From assembly GCF_001650695.1 (NCBI RefSeq), contig NZ_LWQS01000037.1:1-64000 (forward strand): 64,000 bases of DNA, given 5' to 3'. A program made the position numbers and the translations under genes. Source of the DNA: Chloroflexus islandicus (lineage in GTDB: Bacteria > Chloroflexota > Chloroflexia > Chloroflexales > Chloroflexaceae). This document shows positions 42,345-51,406 of the stretch, piece by piece. Under the pieces are notes generated by a model that did not search any database, was not told the DNA's origin, and saw only the letters and a list, made by a program, of their open reading frames with translations. Within the stretch, counting starts at the first letter, position 1; every line of letters starts with the position of its first letter.

Positions 42345-43329
42345 CCAACCGGCCTTGCGCATCGAGCAAGTGCGCCGTGTCACCGCTGCGCCAAACCGGC
42401 GCGCGCTGATTCCAGTAAAAATCGCCAGTGGCCAGATTGCTCGTACCACTCCCGCTGTAGAGATAGACGTCTACTTCTGGTTGGAGGATAAATGCCGGAA
42501 AGGTAAAGGTAGGCCGTTCGGGGCGTGAAATATTCACAATCCGCCAACCTTCAATCGTAAGGTCGTTGTCTTCTTCACTTCTGAGGGTGATACGTTCGTC
42601 ATTTAATGTGGTTGACGTGTTGGGATCGTAAGGTTCAATCAACAACGTCACCGCCAATCCAGCCGGCACAGATGTCGGTGTGCGTGCCGGCACACTACCA
42701 GCCGAGCCGGACGTAGCGGTAGGGGAGGGCGTACTAGTAGCCCGCGCCGGTGTGACTGTACTGCCCACTGTTGGCGTGAGCGTGCTCGTGCCCCGCGTGG
42801 TTGGCGTGGGCGTGCTCGTGCCACCTGCTGCCGGCGTGGGCGTGCTTGTGCCCCGCGTGGTTGGCGTGGGCGTTTGCGTCGGGCGTGGTACAGTGGCAAT
42901 GCTGGTTGCGGTGGCGGTTGGAGAGGGTTGCGAATCCGGCTGGCTGGCGACCGGGGTATCGGTTGGCACGAGCGTTGCCATCGCCGGTAACGGCACCTCA
43001 ACATAGCATAGCAGACTGGCGATCACCTGTTGGCTCGCCCGCACCCGCACCTCAACCGGGTAGATGCCGGGTGGTTCGTTGGTGCGCAGCGGAATCTGCC
43101 AACTGCCCGCCGCATCGCTAAACCCGCCGCCAACTGGTTGGCCGGCAAAGAACACGATCAACCCTTGCAGCGGCGGCGCATTCGCTCCGCTCAGGGTGAC
43201 GATTTGGTTGCGTGGGCAAGCGATGGGGGTCGGTTGCGCGTACACCTGTTGCGCTGCCAATGCAATAGCACTGGCCAAAGCCAGCGTTGCCAAAAGGACG
43301 ATCCAAAACCGGTAGTGCTGATGTGGCAT
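42322..43329 (-). CDS. Secreted Thr/Pro-rich protein with C-terminal lamin-tail-like domain
   Basis: This is a 335-residue exported protein. A signal peptide or anchor (about 8-30, ending A-L-A-A-Q-Q-V-Y-A-Q) is followed by an Ig-like beta domain (40-125). A mucin-like linker (130-235) has T-P-T-P repeats, including repeated T-R-G-T-S-T-P-T-P. The C-terminal beta domain (240-335) has the lamin-tail pattern (I-T-L-R-S-E-E-D-N-D-L-T-I-E-G-W-R-I, then D-T-A-H-L-L-D-A-Q-G). ATG at 43329 is used; the longer frame runs into tRNA-Val. The repetitive linker DNA (42780-42900) could vary in copy number. Probably a cell-surface protein; function unknown. Confidence 0.82.
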   Translation of the reverse strand: MPHQHYRFWIVLLATLALASAIALAAQQVYAQPTPIACPRNQIVTLSGANAPPLQGLIVFFAGQPVGGGFSDAAGSWQIPLRTNEPPGIYPVEVRVRASQQVIASLLCYVEVPLPAMATLVPTDTPVASQPDSQPSPTATATSIATVPRPTQTPTPTTRGTSTPTPAAGGTSTPTPTTRGTSTLTPTVGSTVTPARATSTPSPTATSGSAGSVPARTPTSVPAGLAVTLLIEPYDPNTSTTLNDERITLRSEEDNDLTIEGWRIVNISRPERPTFTFPAFILQPEVDVYLYSGSGTSNLATGDFYWNQRAPVWRSGDTAHLLDAQGRLVSSYQVP

Positions 43330-43349
43330 GGGGTGTGATACAACTGATG

Positions 43350-43426
43350 TGGTGGGCGATAGTGGATTCGAACCACTGACCTCCACGATGTCAACGTGGC
43401 GCTCTAACCAACTGAGCTAATCGCCC
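43350..43426 (-). tRNA. tRNA-Val (GAC)
   Basis: On the minus strand a full cloverleaf runs from 43426 to 43353, with CCA encoded at 43352-43350. The acceptor stem GGGCGAT pairs with ATCGCCC, the anticodon stem CCACG/CGTGG holds loop TTGACAT (anticodon GAC, reading GUC), and the T-loop is TTCGAAT. Confidence 0.97.
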
Positions 43427-43475
43427 ATGCGTGCTTTATCCTACCATTGAATGCCGGGCCTGTCAAGCGGCCCTC

Positions 43476-43935
43476 TTTGTCATTGCGAGGGAGTGGCGGC
43501 CCTAGCGCAGCACAGGGCCGCCCGACCGAAGCAATCTCCCCCGTCAGCGGAGTGCATGCCTGTTCAGGCGCCTCCCCCACCCCGCCTGTCATTGCGAGGG
43601 CGCGCAGCGCCCGAAGCAATCTCCCGCTTCAGCGATACACAATGCCTGAGCGATCATCGTCCGTACTCGCGGGGGATTGCTTCGCCGCCTGCGGCGGCTC
43701 GCAAAGATAGAGGGTAAGCGGCGGCTCGCAAGGACAGAGGGGGAGCGGCGGCAGGGCATGTTGACAACAACGGGACAAACCGCACCCTTCTTGTCATTGC
43801 GAGGGAGTGGCGGCCCTAGCGCAGCGCAGGGCCGCCCGACCGAAGCAATCTCCCCCGTCAGCGGCACGCAATGCCTGTGCGGGGTGTCTCCGTGCTCGCA
43901 GGAGATTGCGTCGCCGCCTGCGGCGGCTCGCACTG
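43476..43935. repeat. 'cattgcgaggg...ccgaagcaatc' repeat cluster
   Basis: The 663-base gap between tRNA-Val and the CCA-adding enzyme holds several copies of TCATTGCGAGGGAGTGGCGG...CCGACCGAAGCAATCTCCC (about 43478 and 43794), with shorter variants at about 43588 and 43670. They alternate with GCCGCCTGCGGCGGC hairpins (about 43684 and 43912). The CATTGCGAGG/GAAGCAATCTCC ends act as imperfect inverted arms. No gene is supported. A TATAAT at 43981-43986, about 100 bases before the next gene, is a likely -10. Confidence 0.88.
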
Positions 43936-44089
43936 ACGAGAAAATATCAGCAAACTACGCTTACTTTCAGCAAAGACCACTATAATGTTATAGATACCAT
44001 CATACGTCCATTCACAGCAACCGTTACAGCACAACCCGCTATGATCCCGAACGTTTTCGCGTTTTTGCGGCAATGCCAAACCTCATCGT

Positions 44090-45358
44090 ATGAATGATCT
44101 CATCTTCCGCCTCGATCCGGCCTTACAGCACCTGCTGGCCCGCGCCGCCGAGATCGCGCCAACCATTGATGCCACCATCTGGCTTGTTGGCGGGGTCGTG
44201 CGCGACCTGTTGCTCGAATTACCTATCGGGCGCGATATTGACTTGGCCGTCGAGGGCGATGTGAACCAACTGGCGTCCATCTTGGCCGAAGCATGGGGCG
44301 GCCAGATCGCTGCCCGCCATCTGCCATTTGGCACGGTAACCATCGTTGTCGATCAATGGGTGATCGACCTTGCACAGACCCGCACCGAACGCTACCCGCA
44401 TCCGGCAGTCTTGCCGGAAGTGCAACCGGCGCCGATTGCCCTCGATCTCCATCGCCGCGACTATAGCATTAATGCGATGGCCATCAGATTGGCAGCCGAA
44501 CATGGCCGGCTCGTGCCGATGCCGCTGTTCGACCCGCTCGGCGGCGTCGCTGATCTCGCCGATCGCCGGCTGCGTCTCTTGCATAGCCAAAGTCTGCGTG
44601 ATGACCCGACCCGTCTGTTGCGCGGCGTGCGCCTCGCTTCCCGCCTCAATCTCACCCCCGATGAAGCGACCGCGGCTCAGATCGCCGATGCGCTAAAGGC
44701 AGGATACTTGGCGCTATTGACGCCAGAACGGATCCAGACCGAATTGTGCCTGACCCTCGCTGAACCCGATCCGGCAGCGGTGGTGGCGCTAGCCGACCGC
44801 TGGGGCATGACCCACCAGCTCATCCCCGGTTTGCATTGGACGCCGGCGCTCGCTGATCGCTTGGCGCGCTATCGCCGCGACGAGTACGGTATTGCTCCGC
44901 TCGCGCCGGCTGAGGTGGTGATCGCCGGATTGCTGCTCTACGACCTCAGCGACGCTGAGCTGGCAATGGTTCTGCAACGCTACCATCTCCCGGCCACCAT
45001 TCGCGACCTGATCAACGAACTCATCCGATTACGTCGCTTGACCGCTGCCATCACCGCTGCCGCTAGCCCAAGCGAACTTGACCACATATTACAACCGTAT
45101 AGCGTCGCGACTATCGCTGTGCTACACTACGCGACAGATACACCCATTCCGCAGCTCACGGCGCGCTATCTGCGCGAATGGCGCTTCCTGCGTCCGCCGC
45201 TCAACGGCGATGATTTGCGTGAATTGGGAGTAGCGCCGGGGCCGCAACTGGGCCGGTTATTGCGTGATCTGCGCGCCGCTGCACTCGATGGTTTGATTAC
45301 CGATCGCATTGCCGCTGAACAATGGGTGCGACAACAATTAGCCGCTTCATCGAGTTGA
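44090..45358 (+). CDS. cca: tRNA nucleotidyltransferase / poly(A) polymerase family protein
   Basis: This 422-residue class II nucleotidyltransferase most probably adds or repairs CCA ends on tRNA. The catalytic head has W-L-V-G-G-V-V-R-D-L-L-L and R-D-I-D-L-A-V-E-G (metal-binding aspartates). The neck follows with R-R-D-Y-S-I-N-A-M-A and D-D-P-T-R-L-L-R-G-V-R-L-A. The C-terminal half is helical, without an HD domain motif. All three tRNA genes here encode CCA, so the enzyme would serve repair; a poly(A) polymerase role is possible. No clear ribosome site precedes the ATG. The M42 gene follows 15 bases later. Confidence 0.9.
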   Translation: MNDLIFRLDPALQHLLARAAEIAPTIDATIWLVGGVVRDLLLELPIGRDIDLAVEGDVNQLASILAEAWGGQIAARHLPFGTVTIVVDQWVIDLAQTRTERYPHPAVLPEVQPAPIALDLHRRDYSINAMAIRLAAEHGRLVPMPLFDPLGGVADLADRRLRLLHSQSLRDDPTRLLRGVRLASRLNLTPDEATAAQIADALKAGYLALLTPERIQTELCLTLAEPDPAAVVALADRWGMTHQLIPGLHWTPALADRLARYRRDEYGIAPLAPAEVVIAGLLLYDLSDAELAMVLQRYHLPATIRDLINELIRLRRLTAAITAAASPSELDHILQPYSVATIAVLHYATDTPIPQLTARYLREWRFLRPPLNGDDLRELGVAPGPQLGRLLRDLRAAALDGLITDRIAAEQWVRQQLAASSS

Positions 45359-45373
45359 ACAAAGGAAACATCT

Positions 45374-46450
45374 GTGGATGCGATGCTGCAACTGTTGCGA
45401 GACTTAACCGAAGCTCCCGGCCCTTCCGGCTACGAAGGGCCGGTGCGTGAGGTGATGCGCCGCTATCTTGAGCCAATCAGCGAGATTGAGATCGACCATT
45501 TGGGCAGCATTATTGCCCGCCGCACCGGCCTCACCGATGGCCCGCGCATCGCGCTGGCCGCCCACCTCGACGAAATCGGCCTGATGGTCACGCGCATTAC
45601 CGATGATGGCTTTCTCAAGTTTCAACCGCTGGGAGGCTGGTGGGATCACGTGTTGTTAGGGTTGCGCGTCGAAGTGCATACTCGCTCCGGCCCAATCATC
45701 GGCGTGATCGGCGTCAAACCGCCGCACATTTTGGGCAACGATGAACGTACCCGGCTGGTTGACAAGAAGGCGATGTACATTGATATCGGCGCTGCTTCGC
45801 GTGATGAGGCGGTGGCGTGGGGGGTGCGTCCCGGCGATCCCGTCGTGCCGGTGGGGCCATTCACCCCGATGCGCAACCCCGATCTGCTGCTGGCCAAAGC
45901 GTGGGATAACCGGGTTGGCTGTGCGATTGTAGTCGAGACGTTACGTCGCTTGGCCGGCGAACAACACCCCAATATTGTCTTCGGCATCGGCAACGCTCAA
46001 GAAGAAGTTGGTTTGCGCGGCGCGGCTACCACGACCTATATCACCAAACCCGACATCGGCTTCGCGATCGACACCGCCATCGCCGGCGATATGCCCGGCG
46101 TCGGCGCCGATGACGCTATGAGCCGGCTTGGTCAGGGGCCGGCCATCCTCTTGATCGACGGTTCGATGATCGCGCACGCCGGTCTGCGCCATCTCGTGAT
46201 CGATGTCGCTGCCGAAGAAGGCATTCCACTCCAGTTCGATCTCATGCCCGGCGGCGGCACCGACGGCGGCAGGATGCACATCTTTGGCAGCGGCGTACCC
46301 ACCGTGGTCATCGGGCCGCCGGTGCGCTATATCCACTCGGCATCAGCAATCGTTCATCGCCGCGACATCGAGCAAACGGTGCAATTACTCTTGGCACTGA
46401 TTCGCCGGCTCGATAACGAGACCGTGCAGCGGCTACAAACGGGGATGTAA
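45374..46450 (+). CDS. M42-family metallo-aminopeptidase / glutamyl aminopeptidase-like
   Basis: This 358-residue dinuclear-metal peptidase has ligands A-A-H-L-D-E-I-G-L (His about 63), K-A-W-D-N-R-V-G (Asp), N-A-Q-E-E-V-G-L-R-G (catalytic/ligand Glu pair), A-I-D-T-A-I-A-G-D and a C-terminal R-Y-I-H-S. It belongs to the M42 TET aminopeptidase group, which forms dodecamers and trims peptides; CelM-type proteins are close relatives. GTG start preceded by AAAGGAAA. It lies between cca and an S41 protease gene, with spacings of 15 and 3 bases, so probably one operon. Confidence 0.93.
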   Translation: MDAMLQLLRDLTEAPGPSGYEGPVREVMRRYLEPISEIEIDHLGSIIARRTGLTDGPRIALAAHLDEIGLMVTRITDDGFLKFQPLGGWWDHVLLGLRVEVHTRSGPIIGVIGVKPPHILGNDERTRLVDKKAMYIDIGAASRDEAVAWGVRPGDPVVPVGPFTPMRNPDLLLAKAWDNRVGCAIVVETLRRLAGEQHPNIVFGIGNAQEEVGLRGAATTTYITKPDIGFAIDTAIAGDMPGVGADDAMSRLGQGPAILLIDGSMIAHAGLRHLVIDVAAEEGIPLQFDLMPGGGTDGGRMHIFGSGVPTVVIGPPVRYIHSASAIVHRRDIEQTVQLLLALIRRLDNETVQRLQTGM

Positions 46451-46453
46451 GCG

Positions 46454-47716
46454 ATGGCCTTCATACGCATCCTTCAGGTTCGCCTCCCGCTTTGGGTAAC
46501 GGGCTTTTTCTTGTTCATAACACTGATCGGCGGCCTCAGCGGCGGCATCTGGCTCGGCATCTGGCTCAGCCGGCCCCAAACCGTCAGCGCCTGCCCTGAA
46601 ACCGAAACCATCTGCGCTGACTTTGCCGTCTTTTGGGATGTGTGGCGTTTAGCCCGCGAACGGTACGTTGATCCGGCTGCCGCCGACCCGGCCCGCATGC
46701 TCGAAGGCGCCGTCGATGGCATGCTGGCAACGCTCGGCGACGAAGGCCATACCCGCTTTCTCACCGCCGCTGAGGCCGCCCAATGGCAAGAGTCGCTCAG
46801 CGGCGAGTTTGAAGGCATTGGTATTTACGTCGGTGAGCGCAATGGTACATTGCTGATTTTGTCACTGATCGAGGGATCGCCAGCCGCTGCTTCCGGTCTC
46901 CGCGCCGGCGACCGCATCTTGTCGGTTGATGGTGCTGCCGTTGATGGCTGGACGATCGATCAATTAGTGGCGCGAGTGCGTGGCCCAGCCGGCACGCCGG
47001 TTACGCTTGAAGTAAGCCGGCCTGATACCGAGCCGTTGCGGTTTACCATCACGCGGGCCAAAATCACTGCGCCAAGCGTCAGTTGGGCGATGCTGCCCAA
47101 TCAGATCGCCCTCATCCGTATCACCTCGTTCGACGAGCAGGCAGCCAGCGGCTTGCGCAAAGCGCTCACCGAAGCCAAAGCTGCCGGCGCGCAGCGGCTG
47201 ATACTCGATCTGCGCAACAATCCGGGCGGGTTGCTCAGCGCCTTGATCACCATTGCCGGCGAATTTTTGCCGGCAGACACACCGGTACTGATCGAACGCA
47301 ACCGTGATGGCTCGCAGCGCGTGACCACCACCCGCGCAGCGGGCATTGCCCAAGATCTGCCGCTGGTCGTGCTGATCAACGGCGGTTCGGCCAGCGCCGC
47401 CGAGATTCTGGCCGGCGCGTTGCAAGATGCCGGCAGAGCGGTTTTGGTGGGGGAAACAACAGTCGGTACCGGTACCGTCCTCACCCCGTTTCGACTGAGC
47501 GGCGGGGCGCAACTGCTGCTCGGCACGCAAGAGTGGCGAACGCCGGCGGGTCGCCAAATTCGCGGCAAAGGCATCGAACCGGATCAGGCGGTGGCCCAGC
47601 CGCTTGACGCGCCGATCTTGCTGCCAGCCGAAGCGCGCAACCTGAGCGCCGAAGCGTTGGCTGCGAGCGGCGATGTGCAACTGTTGGCAGCCATTGCCGC
47701 CCTCCAACGCGAGTAG
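46454..47716 (+). CDS. S41-family C-terminal processing protease homologue lacking the catalytic lysine
   Basis: This 420-residue protein has an N-terminal signal anchor (about 14-36), an N-terminal helical domain with V-D-G-M-L-A-T-L-G-D-E-G-H-T-R-F, a PDZ domain (about 115-200) and an S41 catalytic core. The core has D-L-R-N-N-P-G-G and N-G-G-S-A-S314-A-A-E-I-L. In Ctp/Tsp proteases the general-base lysine lies 25 residues after the serine in F-G-K-G; here that place reads V-G-T339-G. The catalytic dyad is therefore incomplete, suggesting a scaffolding pseudoprotease or an altered mechanism. It would act outside the membrane. It is last in the cca-M42-S41 run. Confidence 0.9.
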   Translation: MAFIRILQVRLPLWVTGFFLFITLIGGLSGGIWLGIWLSRPQTVSACPETETICADFAVFWDVWRLARERYVDPAAADPARMLEGAVDGMLATLGDEGHTRFLTAAEAAQWQESLSGEFEGIGIYVGERNGTLLILSLIEGSPAAASGLRAGDRILSVDGAAVDGWTIDQLVARVRGPAGTPVTLEVSRPDTEPLRFTITRAKITAPSVSWAMLPNQIALIRITSFDEQAASGLRKALTEAKAAGAQRLILDLRNNPGGLLSALITIAGEFLPADTPVLIERNRDGSQRVTTTRAAGIAQDLPLVVLINGGSASAAEILAGALQDAGRAVLVGETTVGTGTVLTPFRLSGGAQLLLGTQEWRTPAGRQIRGKGIEPDQAVAQPLDAPILLPAEARNLSAEALAASGDVQLLAAIAALQRE

Positions 47717-47729
47717 AAGCAGCGCAGTA

Positions 47730-48262
47730 GAGCCGGACGGCTGTCCGGCTCCCCCAAAGCCGCAAAGCGAGCAAAGCCGCAGAGATTCTTAAACGCAAAG
47801 GCGCAAAGCACGCAGAGGGCGCAAAGGGAGTTGGAATAACCCTCGCCCTCTGCGACCTCTGCGGTCTTTTTTGTGCTTCTTGTGTCTTTTTGTAGCTATT
47901 CCCCGCCCCAGCGGGGGAGGGGTTTAGGGGGTGGGGGCAACCGTCAAGCCGCAAAGGGGGTAAAGGCGCAGAGATTCGTAACGCAAAGCCGCAAAGCACG
48001 CAGAGGGCGCAAAGGGAGTTGGAATAACCCTCGCCCTCTGCGGTCTTTTTTGTGCTTCTTGTGTCTTTTTGTGGCTATTCCCGCCCCAGCGGGGAAGGGG
48101 TTTAGGGGGTGGGGGCCAACAGCACCAGCCGCAAGCCACAGTAGAGCCGAACGGGCCGTCCGGCTCCGCCGAGCCGCCAAGCGCGCAAAGGCGCAGAGAG
48201 GTTGGGTACGAGTCTCACCCTCCGCGTCCTCTGCGCCCTCTGCGGTAAAAAACCTCTCGCCA
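47730..48262. repeat. Mixed repeat region: GAGCCGGAC hairpins and palindromic 'cgcaaagg' elements
   Basis: The gap between the S41 gene and the tRNAs holds a GAGCCGGAC/GTCCGGCTC hairpin at 47730-47751 and a diverged copy at 48144-48166. At about 47760-47890 and 47960-48080 are two palindromic 'cgcaaaggcgcaaag...tttttgtg' elements. These are near-duplicates that share GCAAAGGGAGTTGGAATAAC and a GGCTATTCC end, and a third, shorter one is at about 48178-48260. No gene is supported. Confidence 0.87.
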
Positions 48263-48276
48263 ACCCAACGCTAAAA

Positions 48277-48312
48277 ACAACACCAGCCGGCAATTGCCGG
48301 CTGGTGTTGTTT
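48277..48312 (-). terminator. Intrinsic terminator of the tRNA-Glu/tRNA-Asp unit
   Basis: A perfect 18-bp inverted repeat (48277-48294 with 48295-48312) stands eight bases after tRNA-Asp on the minus strand. The stem includes CACCAGCCGGCAATT, and the minus-strand side continues into a T-tract (GTTTTTAG). Confidence 0.85.
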
Positions 48313-48320
48313 CCGCCTTC

Positions 48321-48396
48321 TGGCGGGCCCGACGGGATTCGAACCCGCGACCTCCACCTTGACAGGGTGGCATCCTAACCGCTAGACGACGGGCCC
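48321..48396 (-). tRNA. tRNA-Asp (GTC)
   Basis: The minus-strand cloverleaf runs from 48396 to 48324 with CCA encoded at 48323-48321. The acceptor stem GGGCCCG is followed by TCTAGCGG in the D-arm. The anticodon loop is CTGTCAA (anticodon GTC) in stem CCACC/GGTGG, and the T-loop is TTCGAAT. It lies two bases from tRNA-Glu and is transcribed with it. Confidence 0.97.
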
Positions 48397-48398
48397 AT

Positions 48399-48475
48399 TG
48401 GTGACCCCAGCGGGATTCGAACCCGCGATCTCCACCTTGAGAGGGTGGCGTCCTAGGCCGCTAGACGATGGGGCC
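48399..48475 (-). tRNA. tRNA-Glu (CTC)
   Basis: The minus-strand cloverleaf runs from 48475 to 48402 with CCA encoded at 48401-48399. The acceptor arm GGCCCCA/TGGGGTC has one G-T pair. The anticodon loop is CTCTCAA (anticodon CTC, reading GAG) and the T-loop is TTCGAAT. First gene of a two-tRNA unit ending at the terminator at 48277-48312. Confidence 0.97.
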
Positions 48476-48541
48476 AACCCGCTCAACACGCTTGGGAGTA
48501 TACCACAGGTTTGGAAATAATGCAAATCGGCCCATGGGCGT

Positions 48542-48594
48542 GGCGGGTAGGGGCAACGCATGCGTAGGCAACGCGTGCGTTGCCCCTACCCGCC
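48542..48594. repeat. Long perfect hairpin, 19-bp stem
   Basis: GGCGGGTAGGGGCAACGCA (48542-48560) pairs exactly with 48576-48594 around a 15-base centre. It lies between the tRNA promoter side and the desaturase gene, in a 255-base gap with no other feature. It is a further type of intergenic inverted repeat. Confidence 0.75.
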
Positions 48595-48730
48595 CCATTA
48601 CTCCAGTCATCCCCATTCTATCCAAACACGTGACCGCAGATTAGCCGGTAGCTACTTCTAGCCATCCTCATCGCATTCTATTCTTGTGATAGGTCGAACA
48701 AATTTCGTTACCGGCAAGGAGTGTTTCGCT

Positions 48731-49615
48731 ATGGCTCGCACTGTTCCCGCCACCGAACCAAAACTGGAAAAATCACCGCTCGAAAAATTTGTGGTTTTGT
48801 TAATTGTGCTGTTACCCTTCCTTGGCACCATCTACGCGATGGTCATGCTCTGGCAGCAGTATGTTGATTGGCTCGATGTCACCTTGATGCTCGGGTTGTA
48901 CGTTATTTCCGGTCTCGGCATCACCATCGGCTTTCACCGCATGCTCACCCACAAGAGCTTTGAAACTTCGCGCCCGCTGAAGGCGCTCTTTTTGATTATG
49001 GGGTGTATGGCGCTAGAAGGCGACCCGATTTCGTGGGCTTCGACCCACATCCAGCACCATGCCCATTCCGACGACGAAGAGGATCCGCATAGCCCGCTCG
49101 AAGGCTTGTGGCATTCGCACGTGGGCTGGCTGTTCACCCACAAAAATAACATCGAAATGTACGGCAAGTGGCTGCTGAAGGATCCAACCATCGTCTGGGT
49201 GAGCAAAACGTGGTATCTGTGGGCGGCGCTCGGCATTCTGATCCCGACCCTGATCGCGGGGTGGAGCGGCCTGATCTGGGGCGGTTTGGTGCGGATCTTC
49301 CTCACCCACCATATCACGTGGAGCGTGAATTCGATTTGCCATACCTTTGGCCGCCGCGACTACAACACGCGCGATGCGAGCCGCAACAACTTCATCGTCG
49401 GCTTGCTCGCCTTCGGCGAAGGCTGGCACAATAATCACCACGCCTTCCCCCGCTCGGCCTTCCACGGCCTGCGCTGGTGGCAGATCGATATCTCGGCCTA
49501 TATCATCCGCGCCCTTGAGAAGGTGGGGCTGGTGTGGAACGTGTACCGCGTGAAGCCGGAAGATATGCACAAGCGCCAAGCGACGCCGGCCTTGCACGAG
49601 GTGATGGGCGATTAG
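48731..49615 (+). CDS. Acyl-CoA/acyl-lipid fatty acid desaturase (delta-9 type)
   Basis: This 294-residue membrane di-iron enzyme introduces a double bond into acyl chains. Its three histidine boxes are H69-R-M-L-T-H74, H106-I-Q-H-H-A-H and H-N-N-H-H-A-F near 245. Four transmembrane helices lie around 20-45, 50-70 and 165-200. The ATG at 48731 is preceded by AAGGAG. It is monocistronic, followed 26 bases later by a gene-end hairpin. An oxygen-dependent enzyme, it implies at least periodic aerobic life, with a likely role in membrane fluidity. Confidence 0.95.
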   Translation: MARTVPATEPKLEKSPLEKFVVLLIVLLPFLGTIYAMVMLWQQYVDWLDVTLMLGLYVISGLGITIGFHRMLTHKSFETSRPLKALFLIMGCMALEGDPISWASTHIQHHAHSDDEEDPHSPLEGLWHSHVGWLFTHKNNIEMYGKWLLKDPTIVWVSKTWYLWAALGILIPTLIAGWSGLIWGGLVRIFLTHHITWSVNSICHTFGRRDYNTRDASRNNFIVGLLAFGEGWHNNHHAFPRSAFHGLRWWQIDISAYIIRALEKVGLVWNVYRVKPEDMHKRQATPALHEVMGD

Positions 49616-49641
49616 TTGGGCAGTTGCGCTACGACTATGGA

Positions 49642-49740
49642 GTGCGGCAGTCAAACTGCCGCACGTCTCCTGTGCAATCCCATTAAGAAAAACAAGAAGC
49701 TACGACTATGGAGTGCGGCAGTCAAACTGCCGCACTCCAT
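49642..49740. repeat. Two copies of the gene-end hairpin behind the desaturase gene
   Basis: GTGCGGCAGT/ACTGCCGCAC stems lie at 49642-49664 and 49708-49740. Each is preceded by ACGACTATGGA, so the copied unit is about 66 bases. The second has a longer stem extending to ATGGA/TCCAT. The rest of the gap to 49918 shows no further clear signal. Confidence 0.82.
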
Positions 49741-49918
49741 ATCGTTCGCTCAGATAAGCAAGCTCTCTTGCTTCCCTCCTCCCGTTCCTAGTTGACGAAG
49801 AGCGCCATCGGCGTTACCATATTCAGTATCATTTCACGCCGGCAAATGAAGACGATCGGGCAACGTTGCCCACGGCTGGCCGGGCGCAATCACTCTGTTG
49901 AAGATATATGCGACGAGT

Positions 49919-51385
49919 ATGCCCGACGCCACCATTCCGCTTGTTGGCCAACCGCCATTTGAACAGTACACCTTAACTGGCGCTTACGACGAGATGTTTG
50001 CGCCAGACGGCAGCGTGCGTCCGGCGTATGCTGAATTGGCCCGCCGCCTCAGCGCGCTGAGCCGGGAAGAATTGCAGCAGCGACAACGCTACGCTGATCT
50101 GACCTTCCTCAATCAGGGGATTACCTTTACGGTCTATGGCAACGAATCCGGTACCGAACGGGTCTTCCCCTACGACCTGATACCCCGCATCATCACCGCT
50201 GACGAATGGCAGCAGATCGAGCGCGGTTTAAGCCAGCGCATTATCGCGCTCAATCACTTCTTGCGCGATATTTACCACGATCAGCAGATTCTGCGCGATG
50301 GCGTCATTCCCCGCGAGCTGGTCTACAGTTGCCGCCATTACCGGCGCGAGATGCGCGGCTTGCCCGTCCCGCGCGGCGTCTACACTGCAATTGTCGGTAC
50401 CGATCTGGTGCGTTTGCCCGATGGCCAGTTCGTGGTGCTCGAAGATAATCTGCGCGTGCCGAGCGGCGTCAGCTATATGCTGACCAACCGGGCAGTGATG
50501 AAACGCGCCTTTCCGCGCCTGTTCGGCGCGCATGGGGTGCGCCCGATCGACCATTACGGGCAGGCGTTGCTTGCCACCTTGCGCGCCTTGGCCCCCGACC
50601 ACCGGCCTGAACCAACGATTGCGTTGCTCACCCCCGGCGTCTTTAATTCAGCCTACTTTGAACACACCTTCCTTGCCCGCCAGATGGGGATCGAGCTGGT
50701 CGAAGGGCGCGACCTGCTCGCCCACGATAATGTGGTCTATATGCGCACCACCGGCGGCTTGCGGCGGGTTGACGTGATCTACCGCCGGATCGATGACGAT
50801 TTTCTCGACCCGATGGTCTTCCGGCCTGATTCGGTACTCGGCGTGCCCGGCTTGCTCAATGCCTACCGCGCCGGCAACGTCGTGCTGGCCAACGCGATTG
50901 GCACCGGCGTCGCCGATGATAAGGCGATCTATGCCTATGTGCCGGCGATCATTCGCTATTACCTCGGCGAAGAACCGATCTTGCCCAATGTGCCGACCTA
51001 TCTGTGCGACCGGCCAGACGAACGCACGTATGTGCTCGAACACTTGGATGAATTGGTGGTCAAGGCAGTCGGTGAGTCGGGCGGCTACGATATGCTGATC
51101 GGCCCGCACAGCACCCGCGAGCAGCAAGCTCAATTCGCCGAACGCATCCGTGCCAATCCGCGCAACTATATCGCGCAGCCGACCCTGCAACTCTCGTGCG
51201 CGCCGTGTTTTATCGATGGCATGATCGAACCGCGCCACGTCGATCTGCGCCCGTTCATCCTCTTCGACGGCGAGGCCACCACGATTGTGCCCGGCGGGTT
51301 GACCCGCGTTGCCCTCCGGCGCGGTTCGCTGGTGGTCAATTCGTCGCAAGGCGGCGGTAGTAAGGATACGTGGGTGTTGTATTGA
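49919..51385 (+). CDS. Circularly permuted ATP-grasp protein (DUF404/DUF407 type)
   Basis: This 488-residue protein belongs to the circularly permuted ATP-grasp family. Seen motifs are Y-D-E-M-F at the start, [39 protein letters not shown] and a C-terminal [14 protein letters not shown]. It probably forms an amide bond on an unknown acid. The ATG at 49919 is used; a TTG at 49898 is possible. It is the first gene of the conserved trio ATP-grasp, alpha-E, transglutaminase (gap 21 bases), a widespread operon thought to make or modify a peptide. Confidence 0.93.
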   Translation: MPDATIPLVGQPPFEQYTLTGAYDEMFAPDGSVRPAYAELARRLSALSREELQQRQRYADLTFLNQGITFTVYGNESGTERVFPYDLIPRIITADEWQQIERGLSQRIIALNHFLRDIYHDQQILRDGVIPRELVYSCRHYRREMRGLPVPRGVYTAIVGTDLVRLPDGQFVVLEDNLRVPSGVSYMLTNRAVMKRAFPRLFGAHGVRPIDHYGQALLATLRALAPDHRPEPTIALLTPGVFNSAYFEHTFLARQMGIELVEGRDLLAHDNVVYMRTTGGLRRVDVIYRRIDDDFLDPMVFRPDSVLGVPGLLNAYRAGNVVLANAIGTGVADDKAIYAYVPAIIRYYLGEEPILPNVPTYLCDRPDERTYVLEHLDELVVKAVGESGGYDMLIGPHSTREQQAQFAERIRANPRNYIAQPTLQLSCAPCFIDGMIEPRHVDLRPFILFDGEATTIVPGGLTRVALRRGSLVVNSSQGGGSKDTWVLY

Positions 51386-51406
51386 TACTATCCGGCAGGA
51401 TCATCT

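Noticed and set aside
43330-43386. Longer N-terminus for the lamin-tail protein
   Set aside because: It reads into the tRNA-Val gene; the ATG at 43329 gives a normal signal peptide.
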